Shown here: positions 10,375 to 22,826 of the stretch, piece by piece
Layout of the letters: the number at the start of each line of letters is the position of its first letter
How positions within the stretch are numbered: position 1 is the first letter of the stretch
NCBI GenBank assembly: GCA_949126835.1
Contig: OX421500.1
Span: 18,482,181 to 18,546,180 of the forward strand
Reading direction: 5' to 3'
Origin: Anisus vortex
Lineage: Eukaryota > Mollusca > Gastropoda > Planorbidae
Length of the DNA stretch: 64,000 bases
The notes under the pieces: model-generated
What the model saw: only the letters and a program-made list of their open reading frames with translations
Told to the model about the DNA's origin: nothing
The model's database searches: none
Translations under genes and position numbers: made by a program

Positions 10375-13324
10375 GGTAGACTGCTCTAACTTCGACCAGT
10401 TTCTAACTTCAACCGATTTCTCTATAGGGCGCAGAAAAAAAATTCTAAAAAAATAACGATTATGATTGCTTAATTAATTATTTTTTTATCGTCTCGCGAC
10501 TGAAAGGCAGGAAAAGTAGTCTAAAAATATAATTTTTATATATAAATAAATATATATTTTTAGCCGTTTTAGCGGACGACACCGTCTAACAGAGGCTTAC
10601 ACTGCGACCTTTATCTTTTTAGGACCTATGCGGAGTATGCGTTGATTTTCTAGTTTTTCTGATTATACAGTGTATCGCTTCACAATGCTTAAAAGATGGG
10701 TTTTTTATGTTATTTATTGGTTTAAAAAATATATATAGCAAAGAAATAGGTTAAACTACATATTGTTTTTTTAGTTAGCCTTTGAAAAATATTTTTTTAT
10801 AAAAAAAAAAGAAAAACAAAGCGGTCGAAGTTAAAACCATAAAATGTATACCTCGCTCTAAATTCGACCAGTGCAAAAACTCTATTTTCGACCTATCTAT
10901 ATAGACCTATATATCACAATTATGGCCTACGTAGTACTGTGCATGTATTTAATACAAACTGGCCAGTGAAATCTCCTTTAAAATTATAAGTATTTAGTTT
11001 AGATAAATAGTTGTAGATTTTAAAACGTTATTGTTTAAAATAACATTTCTCTGAGGCTATTTTAATGAGCGGTCGAAGTTAGCAATCAGCTGGTCAAAGT
11101 TAGAGCAACCCCGGTCGAAGTTAGATACATATAGGCCTAAAAAAACTTGGGGGGTAGGGAAACTAGGGGACTTTTTTTTTGTATTCCTTAAAACTAGGTA
11201 TTTGCATTGGTCGGCGGCCATATTGGTTTTTGCTAAGTGACATCTTTTGTACAAACTCGCCAGGTTTTTCGAGTTCTTTTGACTAACGCTATATATACAT
11301 TTGAAAAAACTAAAAAACGTTATCGGAACTTTGTACTATCATACTTTACTATTCATTTTCATTGAAAGCGAAAGTAAGGCAACCAGTGGCTATAAATATT
11401 TTTTAAAGATCGCGACTTTTTTTAAGCTAAAAAAGCAGCATAAAGTAGCTAATTTTTACCAATATATTTAAGTATTCCAGTCTAAACGACGTTTAATGAA
11501 ACCTATATGACGCAACAGAATATTTTTAGATCTTTAATTTCATATATAATGTTTGTTTGTAAAACATTGCAAAGTATTTTTATAATTTTGCGAACTTCGA
11601 CACTATGATATTACTATGAAATGTCGGCAAAAAACCTATTTTCGATAGCGCCTATTTAACTTATAATTCGGTGCCGATTTTTATAGATTATGTAATTATC
11701 TCACTTGTATATGAGTAAATTAAGATAATTATTGTATGAACTGTGATTTAAAATACCCTGATTATGAAATAATGGCCTTTTGCGATTCTAAAATATAGAA
11801 ATATAAATATTAGAAGACAATTTATGACTTTTTTTTTTTTACTTAGGCCTATGGTCTATAGACTATAGTCTAACTATAGTCTTATAAAAAGTATTATTAT
11901 AATGTAACTTATTATAGTAGCCTACTTATAGAGTTATGGCTCAGTGCTATCTAAAACATAGATTGTGACTAGGCTTATCTAGGCCTATGGTCTTTGGTGG
12001 GCCCTATGGTTGCTATGGCGGCTATGGACACTGTGCAGTATGCTATGGTCATGGTCAAAGTCTCAAAGACAAAGAATAATTTCTGTATTATGTCACATTA
12101 TGTGGCTAGGTTTAGGATTTAGAATTTAGAATCAATTTAGTCAATGGACAGTCAACTTCAGTCTAGGTCTAAGTCTTTATTTTATACTTCTCAAATTTAG
12201 TTTATATGCCTACTTTAACTACTTAAATATTTGAAACAATTTAAGATCAATTAATAGTTTGAATGTCCTGATAACTTAAGAAAACTTAGAAAGTAGGCCA
12301 ATCAAACATTTAAATGTCAAAAATGATGATACAAATCATACTACATGAACATTATCATCAGTTTTATAAAATTTATGAAATAGGCCTAATATGAATAATA
12401 TAAATGAATCTCAATTCATAGCCGCCTTAGGCTTAGGGATTATAAGTTAAAGTCGTAGATGATGGAATTATTTTAATAGCCAAAGTGTTTCTGTTGTGCT
12501 TGTATTGTGTAAATAAAATTGAAACAACTAACAAACAGATGAAAAATAAAATTCAAGTTTGAATAATTTTATTTATAGACACAAATACGCTGAACATACA
12601 AAAACATTTACCAGAAAAATTGTACCTACCTGGTGGCCAAGTGGCGAGTTTATTAATCGGTTATTGTTTTTTGAAATGATATAGTTGTGAAAAAGGAACA
12701 AAAGAGATGAATTAAACTCTTTATTCTGAGCATTTTGATATATAACACAACATATATTTTTAAATTTTGAAAATTCCTCCCCCCCCCCCCGATCCTGCTC
12801 CGCCCCCACATTTAGAAAAAAATGCCAAATCAGCACTAAATATGAATCCATATGTTGCTTTTAAGATTATTTACATAGAGTGGGATGAGATGAACATTTT
12901 GTATTATATAATTGATGGTATATTTTGCATATTTTCTGACTTATTGTGAAAAGCCCACTTTTTAAAATAAATTTCCTATATTTCTTTGTTAAGATGTCCG
13001 GTGAATTTTCTTCACCTTTAAAAATTCATATCTTCGCTTCTAATTGACCTAGATATATAAATTTGGTATCAAAATTCAGCATTTAATGTCCTCTATCTCA
13101 TGAAATAGGTTTTATTCATCTTAAAAATTTTTTAAAAAATTATGCAAGTAGCTACTTAAAACTATTGGCTAAGAAGTTTAGTACCCATCCAATCAGCAGA
13201 AAGAACACGAAACAACTGTGAAAAAATAAAATCGCAATCATGATTGGTTGCCGATTTATAGCGAAAAGAAAAACGAGATTGTTGCCGTTCGTAATTTAAT
13301 CGGTCGAAGTTAGAGCAGTCTACT
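10375..13324. mobile_element. Non-coding 2.95-kb TIR DNA element
   Basis: The left end (10375-10397) and the reverse complement of the right end (13302-13324) agree at 22 of 23 bases, with core GTAGACTGCTCTAACTTCG. The motif TAACTTCGACC, or its complement GGTCGAAGTTA, recurs inside: 10404 (one mismatch), 10823, 11071, 11092 (one mismatch) and 11113, with weaker copies near 10859 and 10883. Such repeated sub-terminal copies of a terminal motif are typical of transposase-binding sites. No transposase frame was seen, so it would be non-autonomous. A target duplication was not identified with confidence. Confidence 0.55.
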
Positions 13325-13329
13325 CTAGT

Positions 13330-14578
13330 TAAAGAGTTAATAATAAAATAAAATGGTGGCAAGGGCTGAATATACCAACAAGTTTCTTCATGAAATTAGA
13401 GATAGTTGAGAAAGTTTTCATGTTTCAAAATTGATAAAACTTTGCAGCTAACTGATTATATATTTTAGTTTTGAGTAAGGATTATTTTCAAAAACATTTC
13501 TCCAACCTTTCACTTTCAAATTAATCCTAGAACAGGAACGAAGTTTTCAAAAGTACAAAATCCGAAATTAATTTAAAGTAAATCAGTAAATCACCAGTAA
13601 ATGTTCTAAATTGTGAGCATTAACAATAATTAATTACCTAAATATAAAAAAAAACAATTTGTTAAAAATATCACACAAGAAACATTTTAAACATAGTAGT
13701 GATCGGCATATTTTTATAATTCGAATCACAATTTTTCGGAAGAAAATCGGCAACGCAAAAATGTGGATTCGCAAGTACCTACCTATTCTATTTAATTCTA
13801 AGTCTTCTATTTAATTCTAAGTCTAAGTTCTTTACCTTCTGCGTTTTTACTTACGGCGTCCATCATTCAAGCATATTTCGTGTCCTTCAAACAGACAAAT
13901 ATTTAGGTTTGCGTTGTTCATCTTCTGTTTTCGGTTTTCTAATAAATTGACGATGATAAGTAGATCTAGACTAGATGATAAAAATTACGTTCAAAAAGAA
14001 GAGCCACGCTTTCTGGTGATTTTATTTTTCAAAGGAATGAAACGGAAGTAATCGAATCTTTACACCGGTACACTGAGCTATATAAATGTTTAGGTGACTT
14101 TTAAACAACTGGTTTATATTTTTAGACAAGCCACATTCACTGCCTTGCTCCGGGATTATAAACTACAATGTACCGGTACAGAAACATATAGGGTTATGCC
14201 TAATAATTTTAAACATATAATTAGGCCTATTATATATTAATTATTTACTGAAAACATTTTAGGAAAGGAATTTAATTGCATAATTGTAATCGGCATGTCT
14301 TTTTATTCAACAAAAAGTTTGGACTATCCCGGCCTGACTGAGAACCCAACAACACTCATCTCCCGCAAGCGTCTAATATATAAATTTAAATAGCCTATTA
14401 GATTTTACTTACTGAAAATAAAATTTAAAAACAACTTAAGTCCTGAAATTCTTTACAATCTTAAAAAAAGAATTAATATTAATGGAATTTTTTAAAGTAG
14501 AAAATAAAAGAAACAAGTTAGGCCGATATCAGTGGCGAATCGAACTAAGGCAAGGTCTTATAAGTTTACAGACGTTCC
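13330..14578. other. Non-coding segment
   Basis: AT-rich, with a short direct repeat TATTTAATTCTAAGTCT near 13790-13825. No gene was recognised. Confidence 0.45.
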
Positions 14579-14586
14579 TTCTAGAT

Positions 14587-15359
14587 CATAGGTTCTCAAC
14601 CTTTTTCGGCTCACCGCCCCCTTTTACACTTTTTTTCCGATCACCGCCCCCCAACTTAATTTTAGTGAAACGTGTTAATTAAAGGGAGATAATTAACCCT
14701 TTTCATTTGAGGTAATATTTCAATTTGTTTTTCTTTTATAAAAAATTAAATGACTTGCATTCATAACTTTGAAATGATATGATAGAACTGTAAAAATTAT
14801 TTGAAAATTGTATAAATATTATATGACTAAAGAATTTATATGAATATTTTCAAGCATTTTAATTACTACCCAGTTTGTATAATTACTACGTATCTATACC
14901 GCTCAGCTATTGTGGTTACTTCTTTACAAAGGATTCAAACGCATATAAGGACATCTCGGTAAAACATCAAAAGAGTAATACAAGAGTAATATTAGCAGAT
15001 GTTAAGGCGACAGTCCGGTGAACCAACCATAAGACGAGACGGCCGCATACCATATTTGCCAAATACTGACCCCCCCCCCCTACTTCATCGAAAAGTCATT
15101 GCGATTCTTATTTATTGTTCAATAATATGTATGCCTACTGTTGGGAGATATCAGATATTTAGTAGCACTTGCGTTTACATCATATTTCATCCAAAAACTA
15201 ATCGATTCAAATAGCTGAGTTGTTGAAATTATAGCAGGTACGTATGTACCGCCCACTTGCCCTTCATCGCCCCCCAATCGCCCCCCGGGAATGTTATCGC
15301 CCCCCTAAGGCTTCTAATCGCCCCCTGGGGGGCGATATCGCCCCCGTTGAGAACCTATG
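14587..15359. mobile_element. hAT-type non-autonomous element with 8-bp TSD
   Basis: The ends are the perfect 14-bp inverted repeat CATAGGTTCTCAAC, a typical hAT-like terminus. The 8-bp direct repeat TTCTAGAT occurs immediately outside both ends (14579-14586 and 15360-15367) and fits the hAT target preference nTnnnnAn. The sub-terminal parts are runs of CGCCCCCC-type sequence on both sides. A 30-bp stretch at 15004-15033 resembles part of the SINE at 15380. There is no transposase frame. The perfect target duplication argues for a fairly recent insertion. Confidence 0.88.
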
Positions 15360-15379
15360 TTCTAGATAGAAGATTATTA

Positions 15380-15505
15380 CGTCCACTAGGCCCAAAACTC
15401 CTGCAGGGCGACAGGGATCCACCGGTGGCAGGGCTAGAACCCGCGACCTGTCAGTTGGTTTTTGGTTGACAGTCCGGTGATCTAACCGCTGGACCAGTCG
15501 CCCCA
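15380..15505 (-). mobile_element. tRNA-derived SINE (second family), minus strand
   Basis: On the minus strand, a tRNA-like head reads GGGGCGACTGGTCCAGCGG (A-box region), then CGGACTGTCAACC (anticodon-arm position, GTC), then GGTTCTAGCCC (B box). It runs on into a short unique body toward 15380. The head looks tRNA-Asp-like, which is inference. The hAT element lies directly beside its tail. Confidence 0.6.
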
Positions 15506-15867
15506 TTCATTGCCCATGGCCATGGCAGTCTGATACGCTTAGGGCTTAAATTAGGCCTCCCTCTCAGCTAGGAAGGACACATGCAGAAAGCGATATTGCA
15601 AAAGTAAAATATGAAAAAATAAGGTCACGTGTCTTTAAATTTAACAATGGGGATCAGAAATCACACATACAGACTTCTTTATATAATAGGCCTACATTAT
15701 ATTTATATAGATAGATGAGCTAAAATATTGCACGACGTTGCCCTGGGAAAAAAATGCAGGCCTAGACAATAGCCTATAGCCTACCTCTAGGCCCAACTAC
15801 AGATAAACATTTTATAAAATACAATAAACAAAAGGCTATAATAATTTAAGAAAAAAAAAAGTATTAT

Positions 15868-16178
15868 ATATTGTCCCGTGTCTCCCTCTCGAGGTGGTCT
15901 CTTGGGGACACCAGTCCCTCTATGCAGGATCTGCTGTCTGTGAGGATGACGATGAGGCTGACAGGTGGGGTAAGCTTGTTGATCAGGGTCGGGGTTTCCC
16001 GATTGGTGATGTTCTGCTTTATGGTTGCTGGTTGGAAAACCATCTGGGAGTGGGAGGGAGCGAGAGGTGGTGTGTCCATTTGGGTGTGAGATAACTATTC
16101 CACTTCCTGCAGTTTTGGTGGTAGGATTTGTATAGCCATCTGTGTAGATATGGGTCTTTTTTTTTGTGTGCTTTGTAT
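15868..16178 (-). pseudogene. LINE RNase H domain fragment
   Basis: On the minus strand the order is YTDGYTNPTTKTAGSGIVI, then KAEH, then after a frame change VILTDSRSCIEGL. These match the three acidic positions of RNase H in RNH-bearing LINEs (YTDGS, xAE, TDS). The first and last blocks lie in different frames, so this is decayed. No RT is attached; it is an isolated fragment. Confidence 0.5.
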
Positions 16179-16304
16179 TATACCTCTAGCATGTTGACTG
16201 GGGGTGATCTATATGTAGTATTTGATAGCCCTTCTTTGATGACGATTCCTGGGACTTCTTTGGACAATAATGTTGTAATGACTGTTCCATTTTAACAACA
16301 GGAG

Positions 16305-17116
16305 CGAAAATACGCATTTTTTGCAGATGATTATATAATTTAACAATAAAACTGAAAACGATAGTGAAATCTTACAAAAAGTAATATATTAATTTCAAAA
16401 ATGGTAAGCTAACTGTAGTAGGCCTAGGTATTTTCACACAGAAAAGTGTCAACTGTTCAGAGTAGGCCTATCAAAGAAAAGGAAACAAATCTTTACAAAC
16501 TACATGTACAATGTACTTCAGTCATGGTAAGCATGGGCCTAAAGACCTAACCAAAACTAAAATTGCAAAGTAATTAAGAGTAACAATAAATGTGACCCTC
16601 CACGATGAAATGTGTTGCTTTGTGCTTTGTGCTATTTAGAGATATACCCGTCTGTCATAGGGGTGTAAATATGAAGTTTTGGATATTGATAATTTGTAAT
16701 GATATATTTTTTTCTGCTCATTACTGTGTTTCTGTGTTGAGTTTGTTTCTAAAATAATTATAAATAATAAAAAAAAAATCATTTTAAAAGTAACGCCCTG
16801 TATTGTTTCATGTAAAATGGAAAATAGTAAATTTGAATTTTCTCAAAATCAGGTTTCAGACAGGGGCTACAGTATAACATGCAAGCTGAGAGACTATTTA
16901 TCCGATTTTTAAACGGTTTTGACCATTGAATTCAACATTCAAATCACTATAAGATTAACTTAATAACTAAAAATTAACCTAGGGCACAATACGACTCATT
17001 TCGTGGTGGAGGGTCTCAAATAATAAGTTTTCTTGGAATCCACATATTGATGAAGTAATTAAAAGCTCTAATCTAACAAAGCATTAGGCTGCTTAAAAAT
17101 GAACTTTTACAAATGA
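16305..17116 (+). mobile_element. CR1-like LINE fragment (same family as 33.5-40.7 kb), split by a MITE
   Basis: Nucleotide similarity to the RT 3' half at 39860-40200 is visible in two parts. 16315-16590 covers the region after the FADD motif (GCAGATGATTATATAATTT against GCTGATGATTGCATAATTT). 17020-17116 covers SWNPHIDEVIK. The parts are adjacent in the parent LINE and are separated here by the MITE at about 16592-17018. Many stops are present. Confidence 0.65.
16592..17018. mobile_element. MITE with GACCCTCCAC termini inserted in a LINE copy
   Basis: The left end (TGACCCTCCACGATGAAATG) and the reverse complement of the right end (TGAGACCCTCCACCACGAAATG region) form about 20-bp imperfect TIRs. 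Both flanks are contiguous sequence of one LINE fragment, which fixes the insertion independently of the TIRs. No ORF is seen. Confidence 0.65.
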
Positions 17117-17296
17117 CGGCCTCATTGATAGAATGTATAAGTACGTCATAAGTTAAATTTTTCGCATTTTTGCAAAATGCAAATTTACACTTTAAAACTC
17201 CCCAAACTTTAACTCCCCAAAAGTCATATAGATCTATTAAAAAGGACAATAACCGAATATATTTTATGTTGGATAGTAGATCAATATATTTTTTTA

Positions 17297-17425
17297 TCAT
17301 ATTTCACCAGTCCATGATAATCTCATCATCCTTCTTATTAACCACATTTCTGCTGCCTCCAATATTTTCCTTGTTTCATTGCATATTGTCACACCCATAT
17401 ACTTAGCAAACCAATTATCATAAAT
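17297..17425 (-). mobile_element. LINE C-terminal fragment
   Basis: The minus strand reads ETRKILEAAEMWLIRRMMRL and then SWT, the conserved post-RT segment of one LINE family (compare RMMRISWTE at 28190). It abuts the truncated FReD relic. Confidence 0.5.
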
Positions 17426-17449
17426 GATAAACATAAATGAAACTTTGAT

Positions 17450-17790
17450 TAACAACATGGGTTTTTTAAACAATTTTAAGTTCATGTTGTTTCTATACTG
17501 TAATAAGTTGAATGTGTTCATTGCCGAGATAAAATTCACCTTCACCTAAATCACCAAATCCATATTAAATATTTATATTTCTCCCATCCCCTAAAGAAAC
17601 TAAGGTTTCCATTAATTCTTCTCTGAAATATTGTCCATCCACCTCCGTCTGTTTTAGTGTAAGACATGACTTCAAGTACACTTGACAGAACGACCATAAC
17701 TCTAGGATGTTTGCTGACCACATTTCTACTGGAGTATGGTCGAACCTTCTGACAAAACACTATAACTACACTTAAATTCAGGATTTAATA
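17450..17790 (-). pseudogene. FREP relic D: truncated fibrinogen-domain fragment
   Basis: This is the N-terminal half of a FReD on the minus strand: [18 protein letters not shown], then [20 protein letters not shown], then GWEKYKY. Extra bases shift the frame at about 17575, after which [12 protein letters not shown] follows. The cysteine before RN is serine here (SSRN against SCRN in other copies) and VMCDT has become VMSYT, so both N-terminal cysteines are lost. The domain stops after HELK, and LINE sequence follows. No signal-peptide exon was found. Confidence 0.85.
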
Positions 17791-17799
17791 TATTTTTTA

Positions 17800-18170
17800 T
17801 ATTTTATTTTCACCGTTTTTTTAATTTCTTACCACAAAATAGCAGTTTCTTAAGTATTATTTTATTATCTAAATATGAGATAAGGTTAACTAAATATTAA
17901 AAAAAATGCAGTTTCCCAATTTATATATTTATAGTGTTTTCTACATGGGCCTTATAATTAGCAGATGGGTTAATAAAGTCCATTTAAGGCATGTTACAAA
18001 AATATTAATATTTTGAATTATAACTTCTGACTCAATAAACAAACTACATGTTTACAGGGAGAAATGAAATCAAAAATATATTTCAAAAATAATGTTTTAT
18101 GGTTTAGATAGCTAATATTCTGTTAAGCGTGCCCTAATACTCTCATGTACCTTATAATTATGAGCTTGAA
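17800..18170. other. Non-coding AT-rich segment
   Basis: No gene was recognised. This is where an upstream exon of relic D would be expected, but none is seen. Confidence 0.45.
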
Positions 18171-18245
18171 TAATAATAATAAGTTTATTATATAGCGCTA
18201 ACAACAAACATGTTGCAAGCCCAGAGCGCATTTAACATTGAACAA
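18170..18245 (-). repeat. LINE 3'-tail-like repeat ending in (ATT)n
   Basis: On the minus strand, AGCGCTATATAATAAAC is followed by (TTATTATT)n. This is the same terminal pattern as the LINE tail at 22010-22070. Confidence 0.4.
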
Positions 18246-19060
18246 CAAAAACATACATAGAGCACAGATACTATTCTATAGGCTTTCGAGATAAATATAT
18301 ACAATTGATATTACATGAAAGGATAATATAGAGCTATTTGAAAATTTATAATCTCAAATCTTTACACACACAAAATAAAACAGAGCATATGAATTTAGTA
18401 TTTACTCGGGATCTATCAAGTTCATTCATTCTTTAGGTAGATAAAGAGAAATTTGTGGAAAAGGATCCACTTCCTTCGTAGGGGCATGCCGTTCTCTAAG
18501 AGAACGATGCATGAAGGACTGCATTGAGATCCGCCCTCTACTATGCCAAGAATCAGCTATCCTCCTAAGAGGCGAGCTCTTCTCCAGCACCTTTTACCAC
18601 TCGAATGAAGTGATAACGGCTAGCTTTCTGTGCGTGCAGAGTGTGGGTACGTTTGCCTAGATTTCTACCTTAATCTTTAGGGCTGTTCTACAAGTTCCAC
18701 AGATAAGTCAGAGGGCATGATTTTTATAGTTCATCGTCTTTAATTTAATATTTTAGGCCTCGATTTGCACCGGGACGCCATTATCAATTGCGATGTTACC
18801 GCTCCAATGTAAAGTTCTATTGCTAACATCAAGGGTCTTCATAACCTGACTAATGAGTGAGTCACTAATGGCTAACTCCTGCCGTGGTTAGGCTCATTTT
18901 GGTGACGGTGGTCTTCCAGCCCGTTCGCTTGCTATTTTAGGGCTGCCGTCTAGGACGGGTGCGTGGAGACGAAATGATGCACATGTGCACCAACGGACTG
19001 GGTTAAACATACCAGTCCCTTCAGTGTGTTACTGTATTGTTCTTTATTATTATTATTTCA
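18246..19060. other. Moderately GC-rich segment of unknown nature
   Basis: About 18470-18990 is clearly less AT-rich than its flanks, with no intact ORF and no recognised domain. GACGAAATGATGCACATGTG with a following CACCAA (18970-18995) resembles a sequence at 23468-23492, which hints at a repeat family. Confidence 0.35.
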
Positions 19061-19510
19061 GAGGCGTGTAATATTACATACTGAATATTTGTAACATAAA
19101 TACTTGAGCACACATTGGTTCCATTCAGATGAGAAGTTTATTATACATAAAACATCAATAGACGAAGCACATGGTTCACAAATTATTTATTGTGCATAAA
19201 TTGTCAATTGAATCATAAAATCTTCATAACAGCATTCTTCATATGCCATCATATAATTATTATAACTTGAGCACTTTATCTAGCTCCTTATAGGATTCTT
19301 TATTTACGGTATAAACACTTTATAAACACTATTCAAAGTCCACACTTTAGACTTAAATCAACTCAAGTTAAACACTTTTAGTTCAAAAAAACGTATTATA
19401 AAGTCAACCTTCTATCTCAAGAATCAAACTTGTACTCCACTTTCACCCTACTAATCTCTCCCTTGTCAACTCTGGATCACTCATACAAAATCATGCTTTT
19501 CTTGCTTACT
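19060..19510 (+). repeat. Diverged direct repeat, copy 1
   Basis: Shares scattered but collinear identity with 20995-21350, for example CTTGTCAACTCTGGATCACT against CTTGTCAACTCTTGTTCACT and both starting with GGCGTGTAA. Non-coding; probably sub-terminal or UTR sequence of related transposons. Confidence 0.6.
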
Positions 19511-20994
19511 TAAGGCTAAGCCACACTATACTCAAGAATCACGTTTTGACTGGAATCATTTTTCACCGAATCACTAGAATCTTGTTTTGGTGCGAATCAA
19601 AATACTATGCTTCACAATCAGCCATGCCACACGTAAAAGCACATTCAGAGAGAATCATGAATCACGGAAAGTGTTGAGACTATTCTTGACGCGCCAATTC
19701 TTTTTCTAACTTTTTGAGAATGGACATTTATCATTTTGATGAACAACATGCCATGATTGCGCCTATCTTCAGGTTGGTTCTTTTATCTTTTATTCATTTT
19801 TTTTTCTTACTGAAAACCAGAAGTGATATAATTTAATTTTTAAACCAAGTTGTTTATAAGTTTAAATTAAAACCCAGTGCCCAGCACCTCCTTTCTGCAC
19901 TGAAATGATTGGAATAAATGAATGATTATAACCCTTATCCTACTACCAAGTTTACCTATAGCTATATACCAATTACCTAGAATTGCAAACCTGCTTCTAA
20001 ATATTATATGACATATCATGAATTATTTTTAATTGTCAATAATTCTTTATAATAAAAATTTGGAAGGGGCCCCTGATGGGAGAATTTGCCAAATTTCATT
20101 TAACACTTTTTTAAACCATTATTTTGGTCACAGTAAGAGTACAGAATAGTGCCCTCTATTTTTGTTAAATGCACTAACACTACAGTTCTTAGAGAAAAAT
20201 ATCCATGGATGTTGTTGTTGTTATTTAAATAATAAAAATGTGTTAAAAAGAATTTATTTTTATTTAAGGAGACAGCTATCAATCTATGCATTTCCTGTAT
20301 AGAATTAAAAGATCTACAATTGGAGAAATTATCCCAGAGATGTGTTGTCTTATCACAAGTGTTCTTAATCATGGTGGTAGGTTTCCTTCAGATATTAACT
20401 AGATAATTATACTAAATACCATCAATAAGCACTATGAATACAATGTGGATGAAAGTGGATAAATAGCTTGTTGTTTGTTTGCTTTTATTTAATATATACA
20501 ACTGCACTCAGTTGCATTGTTATATACAAAATATTTGTGTTCATTAAATCTGGTTTAAGCAATATGAATGTTAAGCATAAATCCTACAAACTTTTCAGTC
20601 TATCAAAGAAAAACATATATAAAACTAAAAGAAAAGAAAAATAACAAGACTACAAAGTACAATAGAGCAAAAGTATACAAACATTTATTTCATTTTTAAT
20701 TTTTTTAACCAACAAGTTGACAACTCAATGAAGATAAAAAAGTATTTACATCAAGTTTACTTATTTATTAAAAACAGTGATTACACATGGTCACAGCTAC
20801 TTCTGGTGTAATGGATACACCGATTGAGATGAGATGACTGCCTTGTGTAAATATAACAGACACATTATAACCAATATATCAGACACTAAATAACCAATAT
20901 AATGGACATTAAACTAAATAACTAATAGCACAGGCACAATATGAACAATAGAAAAGACTCAATATAATTAATAGAACAGGTACAATTGTTACAG
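19511..20994. other. Non-coding segment with a possible short leader
   Basis: A short ATG frame at 19719 (MDIYHFDEQHAMIAPIF) ends just before GTTGG and looks like a possible first exon, without a recognised partner. The rest is AT-rich. Confidence 0.3.
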
Positions 20995-21445
20995 TATTAT
21001 TATTAATTCTGAAGGCGTGTAAGATGGTGTAATTTTAAGATAAAGAATATGAGTACACCGAAATTGTCCATGATACTATAAAATCTTCATAGAATATAGC
21101 TTCCATAAGCCCTGTATATATTCATCATCACTAGAACATTATATTCCGTTCCTTTAACAACTATTATAAGTCGACTCTTTTATAATTGAATAAAACTTAA
21201 GTTAACACATTAGTTCAGTATACATTATTAGAAAAAAGCAACCTTTCATCTAAAAAATCCAAAACATACTGATCTTTCATTCTAGAAATATCTACCTTGT
21301 CAACTCTTGTTCACTCATACAATAATCAGACTTTTCTTGCTTTATTAGATTAAATATTTAATACTATTTCTTTAGGTAAAAACTTCACTCACTCATAAAA
21401 CTCTTACAAACATGCTTCAGTGAATACTAAAAAGAACTGTAGCTA
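20995..21445 (+). repeat. Diverged direct repeat, copy 2
   Basis: Collinear with 19060-19510. Its last part (AAACTTCACTCACTCAT near 21385) recurs again at 23375-23440. Confidence 0.55.
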
Positions 21446-21532
21446 CAATGTGAACAATAGAATAAACTCAACTTTCAAAACAAAACGTCAAATGATGGTA
21501 ACTACCAACATGACCATAACACCCTTTACTCA

Positions 21533-21905
21533 GTTAAGTCTTCTCTGAGGAATTTATGACAAACTTCCTCAAGCTCCAATCGAGCTATATGCAGCGCTTT
21601 TAAAATTTGGATCAAATTCAATGTTGAGCCCACATTTTTCGCCAGAATGGAGGTTGGATCCTCTTGCTTTAAATGCCTATCTTCAATAAATTGAAAGAGG
21701 GAAGCATGCAGGGGATTTTCTGTCGGTTTTCTCTTGAATGGTCTGGAAGGAGTTGCTGCTGCTGGTCTTGAAAGGGTTGCTGTTTGTGGTAAGGAAATTG
21801 TTTCTGCTGGCTGGCTTGGCTCATGACTGTCAAATGAAGAAGTGCTTTGCTGAGACATGGCAGTGTCAGCATCCTCTGCATTACTGCTTGTAGCAGGTGC
21901 CTGCA
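21533..21905 (-). pseudogene. Terminal exon of a MADF/BESS-type gene (Harbinger-associated)
   Basis: On the minus strand an acceptor TGTCTGTTGCAG precedes an open exon starting APATSSNAEDADTAM. It is serine- and proline-rich in the middle and ends with a helical segment (LEEVCHKFLREDLTE) before TAA. The layout is that of the C-terminus of MADF/BESS or Myb/SANT-like proteins, which accompany PIF/Harbinger transposases. The exon itself is open. I call it a relic because the matching upstream exon is 0.9 kb away with a LINE and a deleted transposase between them, and no start exon was found. A functional host gene is not excluded. Confidence 0.5.
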
Positions 21906-22004
21906 ACAGACAATACATACACATTGTATATTAACAGTAAAAAAAAACTTCATCAGTAATATTAAGGCTCTTTGCAGGGGCCTGCTATAGACAATATATT
22001 ATGT

Positions 22005-22395
22005 ATTATAATAATAATAATAATAATAATAATAACGGTGCTTATATAGCGCATATCCCGTTGGTGACAGTTCTATGCGCAGACGACAGTTACTGAATAC
22101 AGACAGACAACGAAATATGCAGTAATACGCTAATTCTGCTGACGAAATAGGTGAGTCTTCAGCCGGCTCCTGAAGGTGTCATAGCTAGGGCTCTGGCGAA
22201 GCTGTAGAGGGAGGTGATTCCAAGCGGACGGTCCTGCGTAGGAAAATGAACGTTCGCCAGCGGACACTAGCCTGACACGAGGGATCCGCAGAGTAAGCGC
22301 GTCAGATGCCGAACGAAGTGGGCGGGACTGGGTGTAGAGCTCCATACAAGAGCGAAGATAATCCGGGGCGCAGTTATTCAGGCACCTATAACAGA
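22005..22395 (-). mobile_element. LINE 3' end with (ATT)n tail
   Basis: The minus strand encodes the classic LINE RT C-terminus: LRSASDALTLRIPRVRL, then FSYAGPSAWNHLPLQLRQS, then FRSRLKTHLF and stop. A short 3' UTR and a microsatellite (22005-22036 on the plus strand) follow. This is 5'-truncated and of a different family from the 33.5-kb LINE. Confidence 0.8.
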
Positions 22396-22456
22396 GGGAA
22401 GCCAGCTTATTATGAGTAAAAACAGCATATTAAATTGAAATACTATTCTGTTTTAG

Positions 22457-22661
22457 ATTCCCAAAACTGCTGATGAATGGAAAAATGTAGCTGATGACTA
22501 CAACACAAAATGGCAGTTTCCACACTTTAAACCTTTCCACTGGCAACAACAGCACTAATAAAGCCAGAGAATTGAGGAAAGAACTAAAGGAGTACTTCTG
22601 GAACGAAGGGCAAGTGCCTTTTCAGTGGCAACATTTATATGGGAGGCAAGCACAGCCATGA
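22457..22661 (+). pseudogene. PIF/Harbinger transposase, internally deleted
   Basis: After TTTTAG the frame reads IPKTADEWKNVADDYNTKWQ and FPHF, the HARBI1-type segment just before the DDE core. Immediately after, in another frame from 22533, come NKARELRKELKEYFWNEGQV and PFQWQ with a TGA at 22659, the expected C-terminus. The whole catalytic part between them is missing. The copy lies inside the span of the minus-strand MADF/BESS exons, the usual head-to-head arrangement of Harbinger genes. Confidence 0.65.
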
Positions 22662-22826
22662 GATCATAAGAGTGTTTATTGAGCATATAACAATCTGGTT
22701 CAAATGTTTGCTAGTTCTTTGCTACAATGACCAACTGAGTTATATTTTTTTGAAAATGTTTATTTGTTTAGTTTTTTGTTTTTTTTAATTTACTATATTT
22801 GAAATAGTCTCTGTGCTGATGTTGAC

